Shown: in pieces, positions 26,936 to 34,610 of the stretch
Layout of the letters: every line of letters starts with the position of its first letter
Position numbering within the stretch: position 1 is the stretch's first letter
Source: Pseudomonadota bacterium
GTDB lineage: Bacteria; Pseudomonadota; Gammaproteobacteria; Xanthomonadales; Xanthomonadaceae
Reading direction: 5' to 3'
DNA length: 64,000 nt
NCBI GenBank assembly: GCA_018242445.1
Contig: JAFEBW010000036.1
Span: forward strand, 1-64,000
Position numbers and translations under genes: made by a program
Notes under the pieces: generated by a model
Seen by the model: only the letters and a program-made list of their open reading frames with translations
Database searches by the model: none
Told to the model about the DNA's origin: nothing

Positions 26936-27379
26936 TCATTCCTGCGGACTGATATCCGGCAGGCCGCTGACCAGCCACCAGCGCTTGAGCGCCGGATCCC
27001 AGCGCCAATGCTCGCTGTACACCACGCTGCGCGGGATCTGGGTGTTGCGGTTGACCAGGTCGAGCTTGATCTTCTGGTCGACCGTGTCCTTGGTTTCATT
27101 GTGGGCGAGCACCTGATAGCCGGCCACCTCGACCTGCTTGAAGCGGTCCTTTTCCAGGTCGGTGATCGGATGATCCTTTTTGGTCTGGGGATCGACGAAG
27201 TCGTAGGCCTTGTCGAAATCACCCCAGCGCATCGCGCCGGCGAAATCGTAGAAGGTCAACTCCTTGGCGCGATCCTGACTCGGCTTGATGTTGTCGCAGG
27301 CCGACAAGCCCAGCGTGCCGCCCAGCAGTGCGGCGGCGAGGGTGATGGCGGCGATGCGCCGGGCGCGGTGGACGATCAT
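26936..27379 (-). CDS. Uncharacterised lipoprotein
   Basis: A 147-residue protein from ATG 27379 with a lipoprotein signal: basic start, hydrophobic A-A-I-T-L-A-A-A-L-L-G-G-T-L-G and lipobox L-S-A-C (Cys about 27). The mature domain has F-Y-D-F-A-G-A-M-R-W-G-D-F-D-K-A-Y-D-F-V-D-P near its start and a Trp-rich end (E-H-W-R-W-D-P...K-R-W-W-L-V-S-G-L-P). This pattern recalls NTF2-like envelope lipoproteins of Xanthomonadales, but I do not recognise a named family. An upstream TTG/ATG-rich extension is unlikely because it precedes the signal. Confidence 0.75.
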   Translation of the reverse strand: MIVHRARRIAAITLAAALLGGTLGLSACDNIKPSQDRAKELTFYDFAGAMRWGDFDKAYDFVDPQTKKDHPITDLEKDRFKQVEVAGYQVLAHNETKDTVDQKIKLDLVNRNTQIPRSVVYSEHWRWDPALKRWWLVSGLPDISPQE

Positions 27380-27437
27380 CACGAGACCTCCGGGTAGCCA
27401 GTGGCGGCGGCGGATGGCGCGCGCCCTGCCGTCAAGA

Positions 27438-27980
27438 CTAACCCATCGCACCGATCGCGACGAAGCGCGCGGTCATCACCGCGGCCTCGCCGCCGGCCGC
27501 CATCGGCACCCGCGCCTGCATGGCGATGCGCGCCTTGCCGTGACGGCGGAAGGTTTCCAGGAAGGTCTCGAAGGCTTCGCCATCGGCAGGCAAGGCTTCG
27601 GCGACGAGATCCTGATACAGCGGGGCGATGAACTTGACCTGGCTGTCGGCCACGTACACGTCGGCCTGCAGACCCAGCAGCTGCATGCGCAGGGTGATCC
27701 AGCCCCAGCCGGCGAGCGTCATCACCCCGCCGAGGCTGCCGCCGAAGGCGCAGCCCTTGTCGTTGACGTTGGCCGACAGCGGTGCGGTCAGGCGCAGCGC
27801 GCGGCCGTCGTAGCCCAGCGGGCGCACGCCCAGCGCGGCCACCGGCGGCATCTTGCGGAAGTGCAGGGTCAATTGCGCGAGGGCCGCCTCCACCGGATCG
27901 GCCGGCACCTGGCCGAGCAGCACCTTGGCCGCCTGCGACAGGGTTGTGCGAAGCTTCCTGCGTGCGCTCGTCGATGCCAC
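27438..27980 (-). CDS. YiiD_C-type hot-dog fold protein, putative thioesterase
   Basis: A 180-residue protein starting at GTG 27980. The centre shows the YiiD_C / thioesterase-like pattern: V-N-D-K-G-C-A-F-G-G-S-L-G-G-V-M-T-L-A-G-W (about 72-92), followed by a predicted strand-rich region including V-A-D-S-Q-V-K-F-I-A-P. It is expected to act on an acyl-CoA or acyl-carrier substrate, which I cannot name. Its start overlaps the divergent hemD start by 7 bases, so the two genes share or compete for a very small control region. Confidence 0.75.
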   Translation of the reverse strand: MASTSARRKLRTTLSQAAKVLLGQVPADPVEAALAQLTLHFRKMPPVAALGVRPLGYDGRALRLTAPLSANVNDKGCAFGGSLGGVMTLAGWGWITLRMQLLGLQADVYVADSQVKFIAPLYQDLVAEALPADGEAFETFLETFRRHGKARIAMQARVPMAAGGEAAVMTARFVAIGAMG

Positions 27981-28768
27981 CGTCGGTTCTGCCTCTGTCG
28001 AAATGGTGCGTGGTGTCGCTGCGCCCGGTCGGGCAGCATGCGCGCCTGTTGCGTGCCGCCCAGGCGCTGGGCGCTTGCGGCGTGCCCTTGCCCGGCCTGC
28101 GGCTGGCGGCGCGGGAGGATACGCCCACCCGGCATGCCTTGGATAGCGCCCTGACCGCCGACTCGGTGATCTTCACCAGCCCGGCAGCGGTACGCTACGC
28201 CCGCCGTTTGCTGCCGCAGCTACCGACCGGGGACGGCTCGCAAGGTTCCCCACGGCGTTTCGCGCTGGGAGCGGCCACCGCGGCGGCGCTGCTGCGCGCC
28301 GGCGGGGGCAGGGCGATCATCCCGCCGCGCACCGACAGCGAAGCCCTGCTCGCCCTGCCGGAGCTGGGCGAGGTGCGCGGACGGCGGATCGGTCTGGTCA
28401 CCGCACCCGGCGGCCGCGGCCTGCTCGCGGCGGCGCTGCGCGAACGCGGCGCGGCGCTGTGCGTGGCCGAGGTCTACGAACGCCGGCCCGCGCGGCTGGG
28501 CCTGGCGCACGTCCGTCGCTTCATGGCGGCACCGGATCAAGGCGCGGCCTGCGTGACCAGCGCCGAGGCGCTGGACAACGTGCTGGCGATGTTGCCGGAT
28601 GCGGCCCGCACGAAACTCCTGCGCGGTGTCGCGGTCGTCAGCAGTGCGCGGCTGGCGGCTTTCGCGCGCACGCGCGGCTTTGCGACGACGGTGCTGGCGA
28701 GCGCGCCCGCGCCGCGCGACATGCTCGCCGCACTCGTCGAACATGTCAGCGCGCAACGCATCCGGTAG
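27974..28768 (+). CDS. hemD: Uroporphyrinogen-III synthase
   Basis: Closes hydroxymethylbilane to uroporphyrinogen III in haem synthesis. It is 264 residues from ATG 27974, with the weakly conserved HemD layout of two alternating domains: V-V-S-L-R-P-V-G-Q-H-A near the start, A-D-S-V-I-F-T-S-P-A-A-V-R, R-I-G-L-V-T-A-P-G-G-R-G-L and the later A-C-V-T-S-A-E-A-L-D-N. A later GTG (about 28007) is an alternative start that would remove the overlap with the divergent gene. hemC is not adjacent, unlike in enterics. hemX follows 33 bases downstream. Confidence 0.88.
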   Translation: MPPSVLPLSKWCVVSLRPVGQHARLLRAAQALGACGVPLPGLRLAAREDTPTRHALDSALTADSVIFTSPAAVRYARRLLPQLPTGDGSQGSPRRFALGAATAAALLRAGGGRAIIPPRTDSEALLALPELGEVRGRRIGLVTAPGGRGLLAAALRERGAALCVAEVYERRPARLGLAHVRRFMAAPDQGAACVTSAEALDNVLAMLPDAARTKLLRGVAVVSSARLAAFARTRGFATTVLASAPAPRDMLAALVEHVSAQRIR

Positions 28769-28801
28769 CATCCTTCACTTGTCCCTTCCGTTTGTGCCTT
28801 G

Positions 28802-29917
28802 ATGTCCGGCAACGATCCCTCGGCTCCATCCACCGCCCCCGCACGCCGTCCGCGCGGGCGCACCGCACTGTGGCTGCTGCTGTCGGCCTTGCTGGCGCTG
28901 GGTGCATGGCAGGCCCGCGATTGGTGGATGACACGCCATCTGCCGGGCACGGCGTCAGCCACTGGCGGCACGGCGAGCGACGACACGGGCGAGCCGATCG
29001 GCGATCCGGCAGCAGCCATTGCCGCGTTGCGCCGCGACCAGCGCGACCTCGCCCAGCGCATGAGCGACACCACCGCCGGACAGCAGGTGTTGCGCGACGA
29101 GGTGCTGGGCATGGGCGAGCGCGCCGCGCTGCTCGAACAATCCATGGCCCGCATCGCCAGCCCGCGCGCCCAGGGCGAGCAGGCGCTGCGGCTGGACGAG
29201 GCCGAACTGTTGCTCACCATCGGCCAGCAACAGATCGAGCTGGCCGCCGATACCGGCGCGGCGCTGCACGCCTATGCGCTGGCCGACACCGTGCTCGCCG
29301 GATCCTCCGATCCGGCGATCCTGAACCTGCGGCAATCGCTGGCGCAGGAAATGGCGGCGATGAAAGCATTGCCGCCCGATCCGCGCGCCTTCCTCGGAGG
29401 CCGTCTGGATGCCTTCGAAGTCAGCCTCGATGCGCAACCCTTCGATGCTGTCGCCGACGCCCCGGCGGCCAAGCGCCCGTCGGTGTACGATCGCGTGCTC
29501 GGCAGCCTGGTCGAAGTGCGGCATGCACCGACCCAGGATCTGCTCGATCCGGCCAGCCGTGATGCCGCGCTGACCGCGATCCGCCTGGAGATCACCCTCG
29601 CCCGGCTGGCGCTGGAGCGTCGCGACGCCGCCGCGTTCCACGCCGCGCTGGAGCGCATCGACCGCTGGCTGCCGCGGTTGTATTCGCCCGCCACGGTGGC
29701 CCGGCAGCGCGCACTGCTGGCGGACATGCACCGCGCGCCGGTACGCCTGGATCTGCCCAGCCTCGGCGGCACCCTGATCGAATTGCGTCGCCTGCGGCAG
29801 GAGCAACCACCGGCTGCCGCAGCGGACGCCAGCTCCACGGTTGACGCGGCCCGACACCCCGCCAATGCGCCGGCACCCGCACACCCGGTGTCGGCACAAC
29901 CGCCGAAGCACCGATGA
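28802..29917 (+). CDS. hemX: HemX-like membrane protein (uroporphyrinogen-III C-methyltransferase family name)
   Basis: A 371-residue protein: a Pro/Arg-rich cytoplasmic N-terminus, one membrane segment (T-A-L-W-L-L-L-S-A-L-L-A-L-G-A-W, about 21-37), then a long helical, Gln/Ala/Arg-rich periplasmic domain with L-D-E-A-E-L-L-L-T-I-G-Q-Q-Q typical of HemX. The C-terminal 45 residues are Ala/Pro-rich. Despite the inherited name, an enzymatic role is doubtful. It overlaps hemY by ATGA, and hemD-hemX-hemY form one operon. Confidence 0.88.
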   Translation: MSGNDPSAPSTAPARRPRGRTALWLLLSALLALGAWQARDWWMTRHLPGTASATGGTASDDTGEPIGDPAAAIAALRRDQRDLAQRMSDTTAGQQVLRDEVLGMGERAALLEQSMARIASPRAQGEQALRLDEAELLLTIGQQQIELAADTGAALHAYALADTVLAGSSDPAILNLRQSLAQEMAAMKALPPDPRAFLGGRLDAFEVSLDAQPFDAVADAPAAKRPSVYDRVLGSLVEVRHAPTQDLLDPASRDAALTAIRLEITLARLALERRDAAAFHAALERIDRWLPRLYSPATVARQRALLADMHRAPVRLDLPSLGGTLIELRRLRQEQPPAAAADASSTVDAARHPANAPAPAHPVSAQPPKHR

Positions 29918-31209
29918 AGGCGTTCCGTTACCTGCTGGTCTGCCTGCTGCTGGCCGTGCTCGGCGCGTGGTTCTGGCAGGCGCTGGCCACCGATCCGGGG
30001 CAGGTGATCGTGTCCCTGCACGGCACCACCTACATCACCACGGTGAGCAAGGCGATCTTGTTGACGATCCTCCTCGCGGCTGCCGTGTGGCTGCTGGCGC
30101 TGCTGCTGCGCCTGCCCTTCCGGCTGTGGCGGCGACGGCAACGCAAGCAGGCGCTGGCGCGGATGACCGGCGGCCTGCTCGCCCTGCATGAAGGCCGCTG
30201 GGCGCGCGCGGAAAAACTGCTCGCAGCGGCCGCCGCGCATGCGCCTTTCCGCGCCACCGCGCGACTGGCTGCCGCGCAGGCCGCCGCGGCGCGTGGCGAT
30301 GCCGCAGCGGTCGAACAGCACCTGGCCGCGAGCAGCGACGACGCCGCCGACCCTGCTGCCGCACTGGCGCGCGCGCAATCCCTGTGCGACGCAGGCAAAC
30401 CCGCCAACGCCATCGGCCAGCTCGATGCCGCCGCGCTCAAAGGCCCGCCGCCGCCACGTGCGCTGCTGCTGCGCGTGCAGGCGCTGCTGGCCTGCCAGCG
30501 CGCCGGCGAGGCCTGGGGCATGCTCGGCGCGATCAAGGCCGCGCAGGTGTTGCCACTGGACGAACTATCCGCGTTGGAGGAACGCATCGCCGCGCAGGCC
30601 CTGCGCGAGTCGGCCGACGCCAATGCCTTGGCTGACCTGCGCGATCGCCTGCCGACCGCCCTGCGCGACCGTCCCGCGGTGGTGTCGGCGTATGCGCAAC
30701 GAGCGACGGACATCGGCATGGAAGACGCCGCCGCCAACGCCATCGCCGCGGCCCTGTCCAGCGCCTGGGACGAAGGCTTGGCGCAGCAGTTCGGGCGCAT
30801 CCCGCCGGGCCGCAACAGCGCGCCGAGCGCGCGTCTGGACACCGCCGATGGCTGGCTGCGCGCGCATTCGGACAGCCCCGCGCTGGCGCTCACCCTCGGC
30901 CGGCTGAGCGCCGGCTTGCAGCAGTGGGGCCGTGCCGACGATTGCCTGCACCGCGCGCTGGCCCAGGGTGCCGGCACGGAGGCGTGGGAAGCGCTGGGCG
31001 ACCTGCACGGCGCGTTGCGCGACGACGCCACCGCCCGCCAGTGCTACGCCAACGCCCTGCGCGCGGGGCGCGGCGAGCCGGTGCAGCCCTTGTCCGGGCG
31101 CGACGTGCGCGAACAGATCTTCGATGCCGCGGTGATCGAGGAGCGCGACGAGCACGGGGTGCCGCGTCTTCCAGAAGACAGGGGACAGAAGACGGAAGAC
31201 AGGTGGTAG
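29914..31209 (+). CDS. hemY: HemY, TPR-containing membrane protein of haem biosynthesis operon
   Basis: A 431-residue protein. Two membrane segments lie near the N-terminus (about 5-24 and 44-66), with the HemY_N signature D-P-G-Q-V-I-V-S-L-H-G-T between them, followed by Ala-rich TPR-like helical repeats. In E. coli HemY belongs to the hemCDXY operon and its exact role is uncertain; it is not the protoporphyrinogen oxidase of the same name. The last dozen residues (L-P-E-D-R-G-Q-K-T-E-D-R-W) are translated from a purine-rich interspersed repeat, so the natural C-terminus has probably been replaced or extended. Confidence 0.9.
   Translation: MKAFRYLLVCLLLAVLGAWFWQALATDPGQVIVSLHGTTYITTVSKAILLTILLAAAVWLLALLLRLPFRLWRRRQRKQALARMTGGLLALHEGRWARAEKLLAAAAAHAPFRATARLAAAQAAAARGDAAAVEQHLAASSDDAADPAAALARAQSLCDAGKPANAIGQLDAAALKGPPPPRALLLRVQALLACQRAGEAWGMLGAIKAAQVLPLDELSALEERIAAQALRESADANALADLRDRLPTALRDRPAVVSAYAQRATDIGMEDAAANAIAAALSSAWDEGLAQQFGRIPPGRNSAPSARLDTADGWLRAHSDSPALALTLGRLSAGLQQWGRADDCLHRALAQGAGTEAWEALGDLHGALRDDATARQCYANALRAGRGEPVQPLSGRDVREQIFDAAVIEERDEHGVPRLPEDRGQKTEDRW
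31171..31206. repeat. Purine-rich repeat (family C) forming the hemY 3' end
   Basis: CCAGAAGACAGGGGACAGAA and GACGGAAGACAGG match the run upstream of proS. The repeat lies within the last codons of hemY and supplies its stop. Confidence 0.75.
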
Positions 31210-31280
31210 ACCGTGGGAAGCCGCCAGCCATAGCCATCTGATCATTTTCGATCTGCAGGCACGTCGGTGCCACGGCGATT

Positions 31281-31370
31281 TCCTCCTCCCCCGCTTGCGG
31301 GGGAAGGAGTTAAAAGCCGATTCCCGATTCCCGATTCCCGATTCCCGAATCACCAATCACCAATCACCGT
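31281..31370. repeat. CCCCCGCTTGCGGGGG box (R10) followed by CCCGATT heptad run (C4)
   Basis: A single family B end-box lies at 31281-31310. After 8 bases comes a tandem run of CCCGATT heptads, then CACCAAT heptads (31319-31370), which reaches a few bases into the thiolase 3' end. The 154-base gap between hemY and the thiolase is otherwise empty. Confidence 0.8.
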
Positions 31371-32656
31371 TCCACGATCGCCGCCACGCCCATGCCGCCG
31401 GCGGTGCAGATCGAGATCAGTGCACGGCCCGAGCCTTTTTCCTTGAGCAGTTTCGCGGCGGTGGCGACGATGCGCGCGCCGGTGGCGGCGAAGGGATGGC
31501 CGACGGCGAGCGAGGAACCGACCACATTCATCTTGCCGGGGTCGATGCGGCCCAGCGCGCCGCGGCCGAGTTTGTCCCGGCAGTAATCCTCCGACTCCCA
31601 CGCCCGCAAGGTGCACAGCACCTGCGCGGCGAAGGCTTCGTGGATTTCGTAGAAATCGAAATCCTGCAAGGTCAGTCCGTTGCGTTCCAGCAGGCGCGGC
31701 ACCGCCAGCGTCGGCGCCATCAGCAGGCCGTCGCCGTGCACGAAATCCACCGCCGCCACTTCGGCATCGCGCAGGTAGGCGAGCGGCTCATGCCCATGCG
31801 CGCGCGCCCAGTCGTCGCTGGCGAGCAGGCAGGCAGCGGCACCGTCGGTCAGCGGGGTGGAATTGCCGGCGGTGAGCGAGCCCTGCCCGGAGGATTTGTC
31901 GAAGGCAGGTTTCAGCGCGGCAAGTTTTTCCAGGGTGGAATCGGCGCGCAGGTTGTTGTCGCGCTCCACGCCGCGGAACGGTGCGAGCAGGTCATCGAAG
32001 AAGCCATGCTCATACGCTGCCGCGGCCTTGCGGTGCGAGGCCAGCGCCAGCTCGTCTTGCGCCTGCCGCGGGATCTGCCACTCCTTGGCCATCGCCTCGC
32101 AGTGATCACCCATCGACTGGCCGGTGCGCGGCTCGGCCACGCCGGGGAATTCGGGCTTCAATTCACGCAGACGAAAGCCGCGGAAGGCGCGCAGTTTCTG
32201 CCCGAAGCTGCGTCCACGCGCGGCATCGAGCAGGCGGCCGCGCAGTTTCGCGCCGTAGGCGATCGGCACGTCGGAGGTGGTGTCCGAACCGCCGCCGATG
32301 CCCGCATCGATCTGCCCGAGCGCGATCTTGTTGGCGATATGCACGAGGGTGTCCAGGCTGGTGCCGCAGGCGCGCTGCAGGGTGATGCCCGGCGTGTACG
32401 GCGACAGCCCCGAGGACAGCGTCGCCTCGCGGCCGAGGTTCCAGTCGGAGGAATGCTTGATCACCGCGCCCAGCGCCACTTCGCCGAGCTGTTGGCCTTG
32501 CAGGCCGAAGCGCTCGACCAGCGCGCCCAGCGTGCGGATCGACAGGCCGAGGTTGCCCACGCCCACGTAGGCGGTATTGCTGCGGCAGAACGGGATGCGC
32601 ACGCCGCCGAGCACGGCGACGGGGCGCGCGGTGGTGTGGCGTTCGGCAAGGCTCAT
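31364..32656 (-). CDS. fadI: Acetyl-CoA C-acyltransferase (FadI-type thiolase)
   Basis: A 430-residue thiolase (E. coli FadI 436). The acylated nucleophile Cys97 lies in L-Q-R-A-C-G-T-S. The second half holds the catalytic I-H-E-A-F-A-A-Q (His), G-H-P-F-A-A-T-G-A-R and the second Cys in I-C-T-A-G-G-M-G-V-A. The length and spacing fit the trifunctional-complex partner FadI rather than biosynthetic PhaA. It is expected to cleave 3-ketoacyl-CoA in beta-oxidation. No fadJ partner is adjacent, so the substrate range is inferred. It stands alone on the minus strand. Confidence 0.85.
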   Translation of the reverse strand: MSLAERHTTARPVAVLGGVRIPFCRSNTAYVGVGNLGLSIRTLGALVERFGLQGQQLGEVALGAVIKHSSDWNLGREATLSSGLSPYTPGITLQRACGTSLDTLVHIANKIALGQIDAGIGGGSDTTSDVPIAYGAKLRGRLLDAARGRSFGQKLRAFRGFRLRELKPEFPGVAEPRTGQSMGDHCEAMAKEWQIPRQAQDELALASHRKAAAAYEHGFFDDLLAPFRGVERDNNLRADSTLEKLAALKPAFDKSSGQGSLTAGNSTPLTDGAAACLLASDDWARAHGHEPLAYLRDAEVAAVDFVHGDGLLMAPTLAVPRLLERNGLTLQDFDFYEIHEAFAAQVLCTLRAWESEDYCRDKLGRGALGRIDPGKMNVVGSSLAVGHPFAATGARIVATAAKLLKEKGSGRALISICTAGGMGVAAIVER

Positions 32657-32730
32657 GCGGCGGCTCCGTAACGTGCGATCGGATGGATGCGTCGCGCAGG
32701 ATCGTGCCCGCTTGCGCTAGAGCAAAGGCA

Positions 32731-32770
32731 CGGGGGACAGAAGACAGAGGACAGACGACTGAGGACAGAT
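32731..32770. repeat. Purine-rich repeat (family C), upstream of the thiolase
   Basis: A GGGGGACAGAAGACAGAGGA-type run with further GGACAGA units. Another copy of the family is at proS. No gene was found between 32657 and 33030. Confidence 0.75.
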
Positions 32771-32863
32771 GGTAAACGACAGGCTGTAAGCTGTTGCCGG
32801 AAAGGCTCTGTTTGGCGTGTTCCCAGCCCGTACCACGAATCCCGAATCAAGCTTCCAGACAAT

Positions 32864-32954
32864 CTCCCCCCGCGTGCGGGGGGAGGGCTGGGGTGGGGGG
32901 CGACGCTGCGGAAATCACCCCATCCCAGCCTTCCCCCGCCGGCGAGGGAAGGGG
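32864..32954. repeat. Family B palindromic repeat, copy R5
   Basis: Two end-boxes (CCCCCCGCGTGCGGGGGG and CCCCCGCCGGCGAGGG) flank a short GGGCTGGGGTGGGG / CCCCATCCCAGCC inverted pair. The long internal hairpin of R1-R3 is missing. Confidence 0.75.
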
Positions 32955-33030
32955 ATAAGCCGATTTCATTCACGCGATTCCACCGTCCCGTTTCCCTCGT
33001 ATCGAATTTCGCATTACCTTGCCGATCCCC

Positions 33031-33981
33031 ATGTCCTCACTCCCCCACGCCTGCCTCGGCGCGCTCGCGCTGGAATTGCGCCCCGGCACGCAGGCCGGCC
33101 GCATCGCGCTGGATCGCGCGCAAGCGGCGCAACTGGCCGATGGCATCGCGCGCGATCTGGCCACGCTGGTGCCGGATGCCGCCACCTTCGATCTGGCCGT
33201 GCTGGCCGCGCACTACGACCCGGTCGAGGTGCTGCGCCCGCGCTGGCCGCTGCACGCCGCGCTCGACGCACTGGCGCAGCGTGCGCCGATGGCTTCTCTC
33301 CCTCCCCCGCCAGCGGGGGAGGGTCGGGGTGGGGGCACAGCGCGCATCCTCGCCTTCGGTGCCCACGCAGGCACGCTTCCGGAATCCGTGCCAACTCCCG
33401 AGTCCGACTACGCGCAAGGCGCGATGCGCCTGCTGCCGTTCGCGCTGCGTGGCGATCCCGCCGATCCGGCGACCGGCGAACGCATCACCAGGCTGGCGTC
33501 ATCGCTGGAGGACGTCCTGCTCGAGCGCGGCATGGCCGGCGCGGGCACCGCCTTGTTCGCGCAGGAGGCCTTCGGTGCGCCGATCGAGCACGCCCGCTAC
33601 CTCACCCTCCACGATCTGGCCGCGCTGACGGCGATGCAGTACGAGCATGCCGGGCTCGCGCCGCTGTGGCCGCTGCTGGAAACCGCCCTGCTCGCGCCGG
33701 AGCAGGAAGCGTGGCTGGATGCGCCGCCCGAACCGCTGGCGCGCCATCTGGACGGCGAGGTGCGGATCGCCTTGCTGGATGCGGAAGGCTGGCGCGCGGG
33801 AGGCTACGCACCGGCGTCCGCGGGCGACGATCCGCAGCGGCTGGAGCGGGCGTTCGAGCGCTTCGAGGCAAGGCAGCGGCAGTTCGCCGCAGTCATGGCC
33901 GCGCACGGGGTCGCGGTGATGTTCGTGCATTGCGCCGCGGGGCGCGATGCGCGCGCGGCCATCACTTCTTCGTGGGCTTGA
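33031..33981 (+). CDS. Uncharacterised protein, interrupted in frame by a repeat
   Basis: A 316-residue protein from ATG 33031 (a TTG four codons earlier also opens). It is Ala/Leu-rich, without signal peptide or membrane segments, and I do not recognise a family. Codon choice and the strong third-position GC bias are like its neighbours, so I take it as real. At about residues 89-102 it reads S-L-P-P-P-P-A-G-E-G-R-G-G-G. This is the translation of a family B end-box (33295-33336), so a repeat has inserted without breaking the frame. Its 3' end overlaps the convergent SodC-like gene by 20 bases. Confidence 0.7.
   Translation: MSSLPHACLGALALELRPGTQAGRIALDRAQAAQLADGIARDLATLVPDAATFDLAVLAAHYDPVEVLRPRWPLHAALDALAQRAPMASLPPPPAGEGRGGGTARILAFGAHAGTLPESVPTPESDYAQGAMRLLPFALRGDPADPATGERITRLASSLEDVLLERGMAGAGTALFAQEAFGAPIEHARYLTLHDLAALTAMQYEHAGLAPLWPLLETALLAPEQEAWLDAPPEPLARHLDGEVRIALLDAEGWRAGGYAPASAGDDPQRLERAFERFEARQRQFAAVMAAHGVAVMFVHCAAGRDARAAITSSWA
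33295..33336. repeat. Family B end-box inside a coding sequence, copy R9
   Basis: CTCCCTCCCCCGCCAGCGGG and GGAGGGTCGGGGTGGGGG lie in frame within the gene at 33031-33981. The unit matches the left part of copy R5. Confidence 0.75.
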
Positions 33982-34516
33982 GGATCACCCCGCAGGCCAG
34001 CGCCGCGCTGCCGCCGCCGTCGGGCTGGGTGCTGTAATCGTCGGGGCCGGCCTGGACGATCAGCGAACGGCCGAAGACATCCTCGTTGTAGTGGCTGCCC
34101 ACCGACACATCCGGCACGGTCACGTCCAGCGCGATCGCGCCTTGCGCGTCGGCGGTCTGGTTGGCCATGTCGCCGGCATGATGGATCAGCCCGACCGGGT
34201 CGCCATGCGCCACCCCGCGCGGATTGAAGTGGCCTCCGGCCGAACCGTGGTTGGGCGCGGTGCAGTCACCGCGGGTGAAGATGTGGATGCCGTGGCTGCT
34301 GCCCGGCGCCAGGCCCGTGATCGTGCCCTGCACATGGATGCCGCCGGGGATGGAATACACCGCCAGCGTGCCGGCCACGCCGCTGCCTTCGACGGCTTCG
34401 AGGTTGATGCTTGCCTCCGGTTTGGGAGCTTTCGAGGCATGGCTGCCGGGCAAGGAAGCGCAGCCGGCGAGCAACACGGCGGCAAGACAGGCTGTTACCA
34501 CGATGAAACGCTGCAT
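33962..34516 (-). CDS. SodC-like lipoprotein lacking copper ligands (Cu/Zn superoxide dismutase fold)
   Basis: A 184-residue protein from ATG 34516 with lipobox L-L-A-G-C (Cys19). The Cu/Zn-SOD fold is clear, and the zinc ligands are all present: His96 (G-G-H-F-N-P), His104, His113 and Asp116. The disulfide Cys85/Cys175 is also kept. The copper site is damaged. Where human SOD1 has H-G-F-H-V-H, this protein reads H75-G-I-H78-I-F80, so the His48 equivalent is Phe. The His120 equivalent is Gln155 (S-L-I-V-Q-A-G-P-D-D-Y). The active-site Arg before A-C-G-V-I is also replaced, by Ala. It resembles Bacillus YojM, a SOD-like protein lacking copper ligands. Dismutase activity is unlikely. Confidence 0.82.
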   Translation of the reverse strand: MQRFIVVTACLAAVLLAGCASLPGSHASKAPKPEASINLEAVEGSGVAGTLAVYSIPGGIHVQGTITGLAPGSSHGIHIFTRGDCTAPNHGSAGGHFNPRGVAHGDPVGLIHHAGDMANQTADAQGAIALDVTVPDVSVGSHYNEDVFGRSLIVQAGPDDYSTQPDGGGSAALACGVILKPTKK

Positions 34517-34610
34517 GCGGATCTCCGGAAGGGGACGGCCTGCGGCGCAGACCAAAGGGTCGAAATGCGGATGCTATCGCGCCGGAGGTGATCGGTGGCT
34601 GTATCGGCCT

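Noticed and set aside
33298..33340. Frameshift or pseudogene call for the gene at 33031
   Set aside because: The inserted repeat leaves the frame intact and the codon pattern continues on both sides, so the gene is reported as intact but modified.
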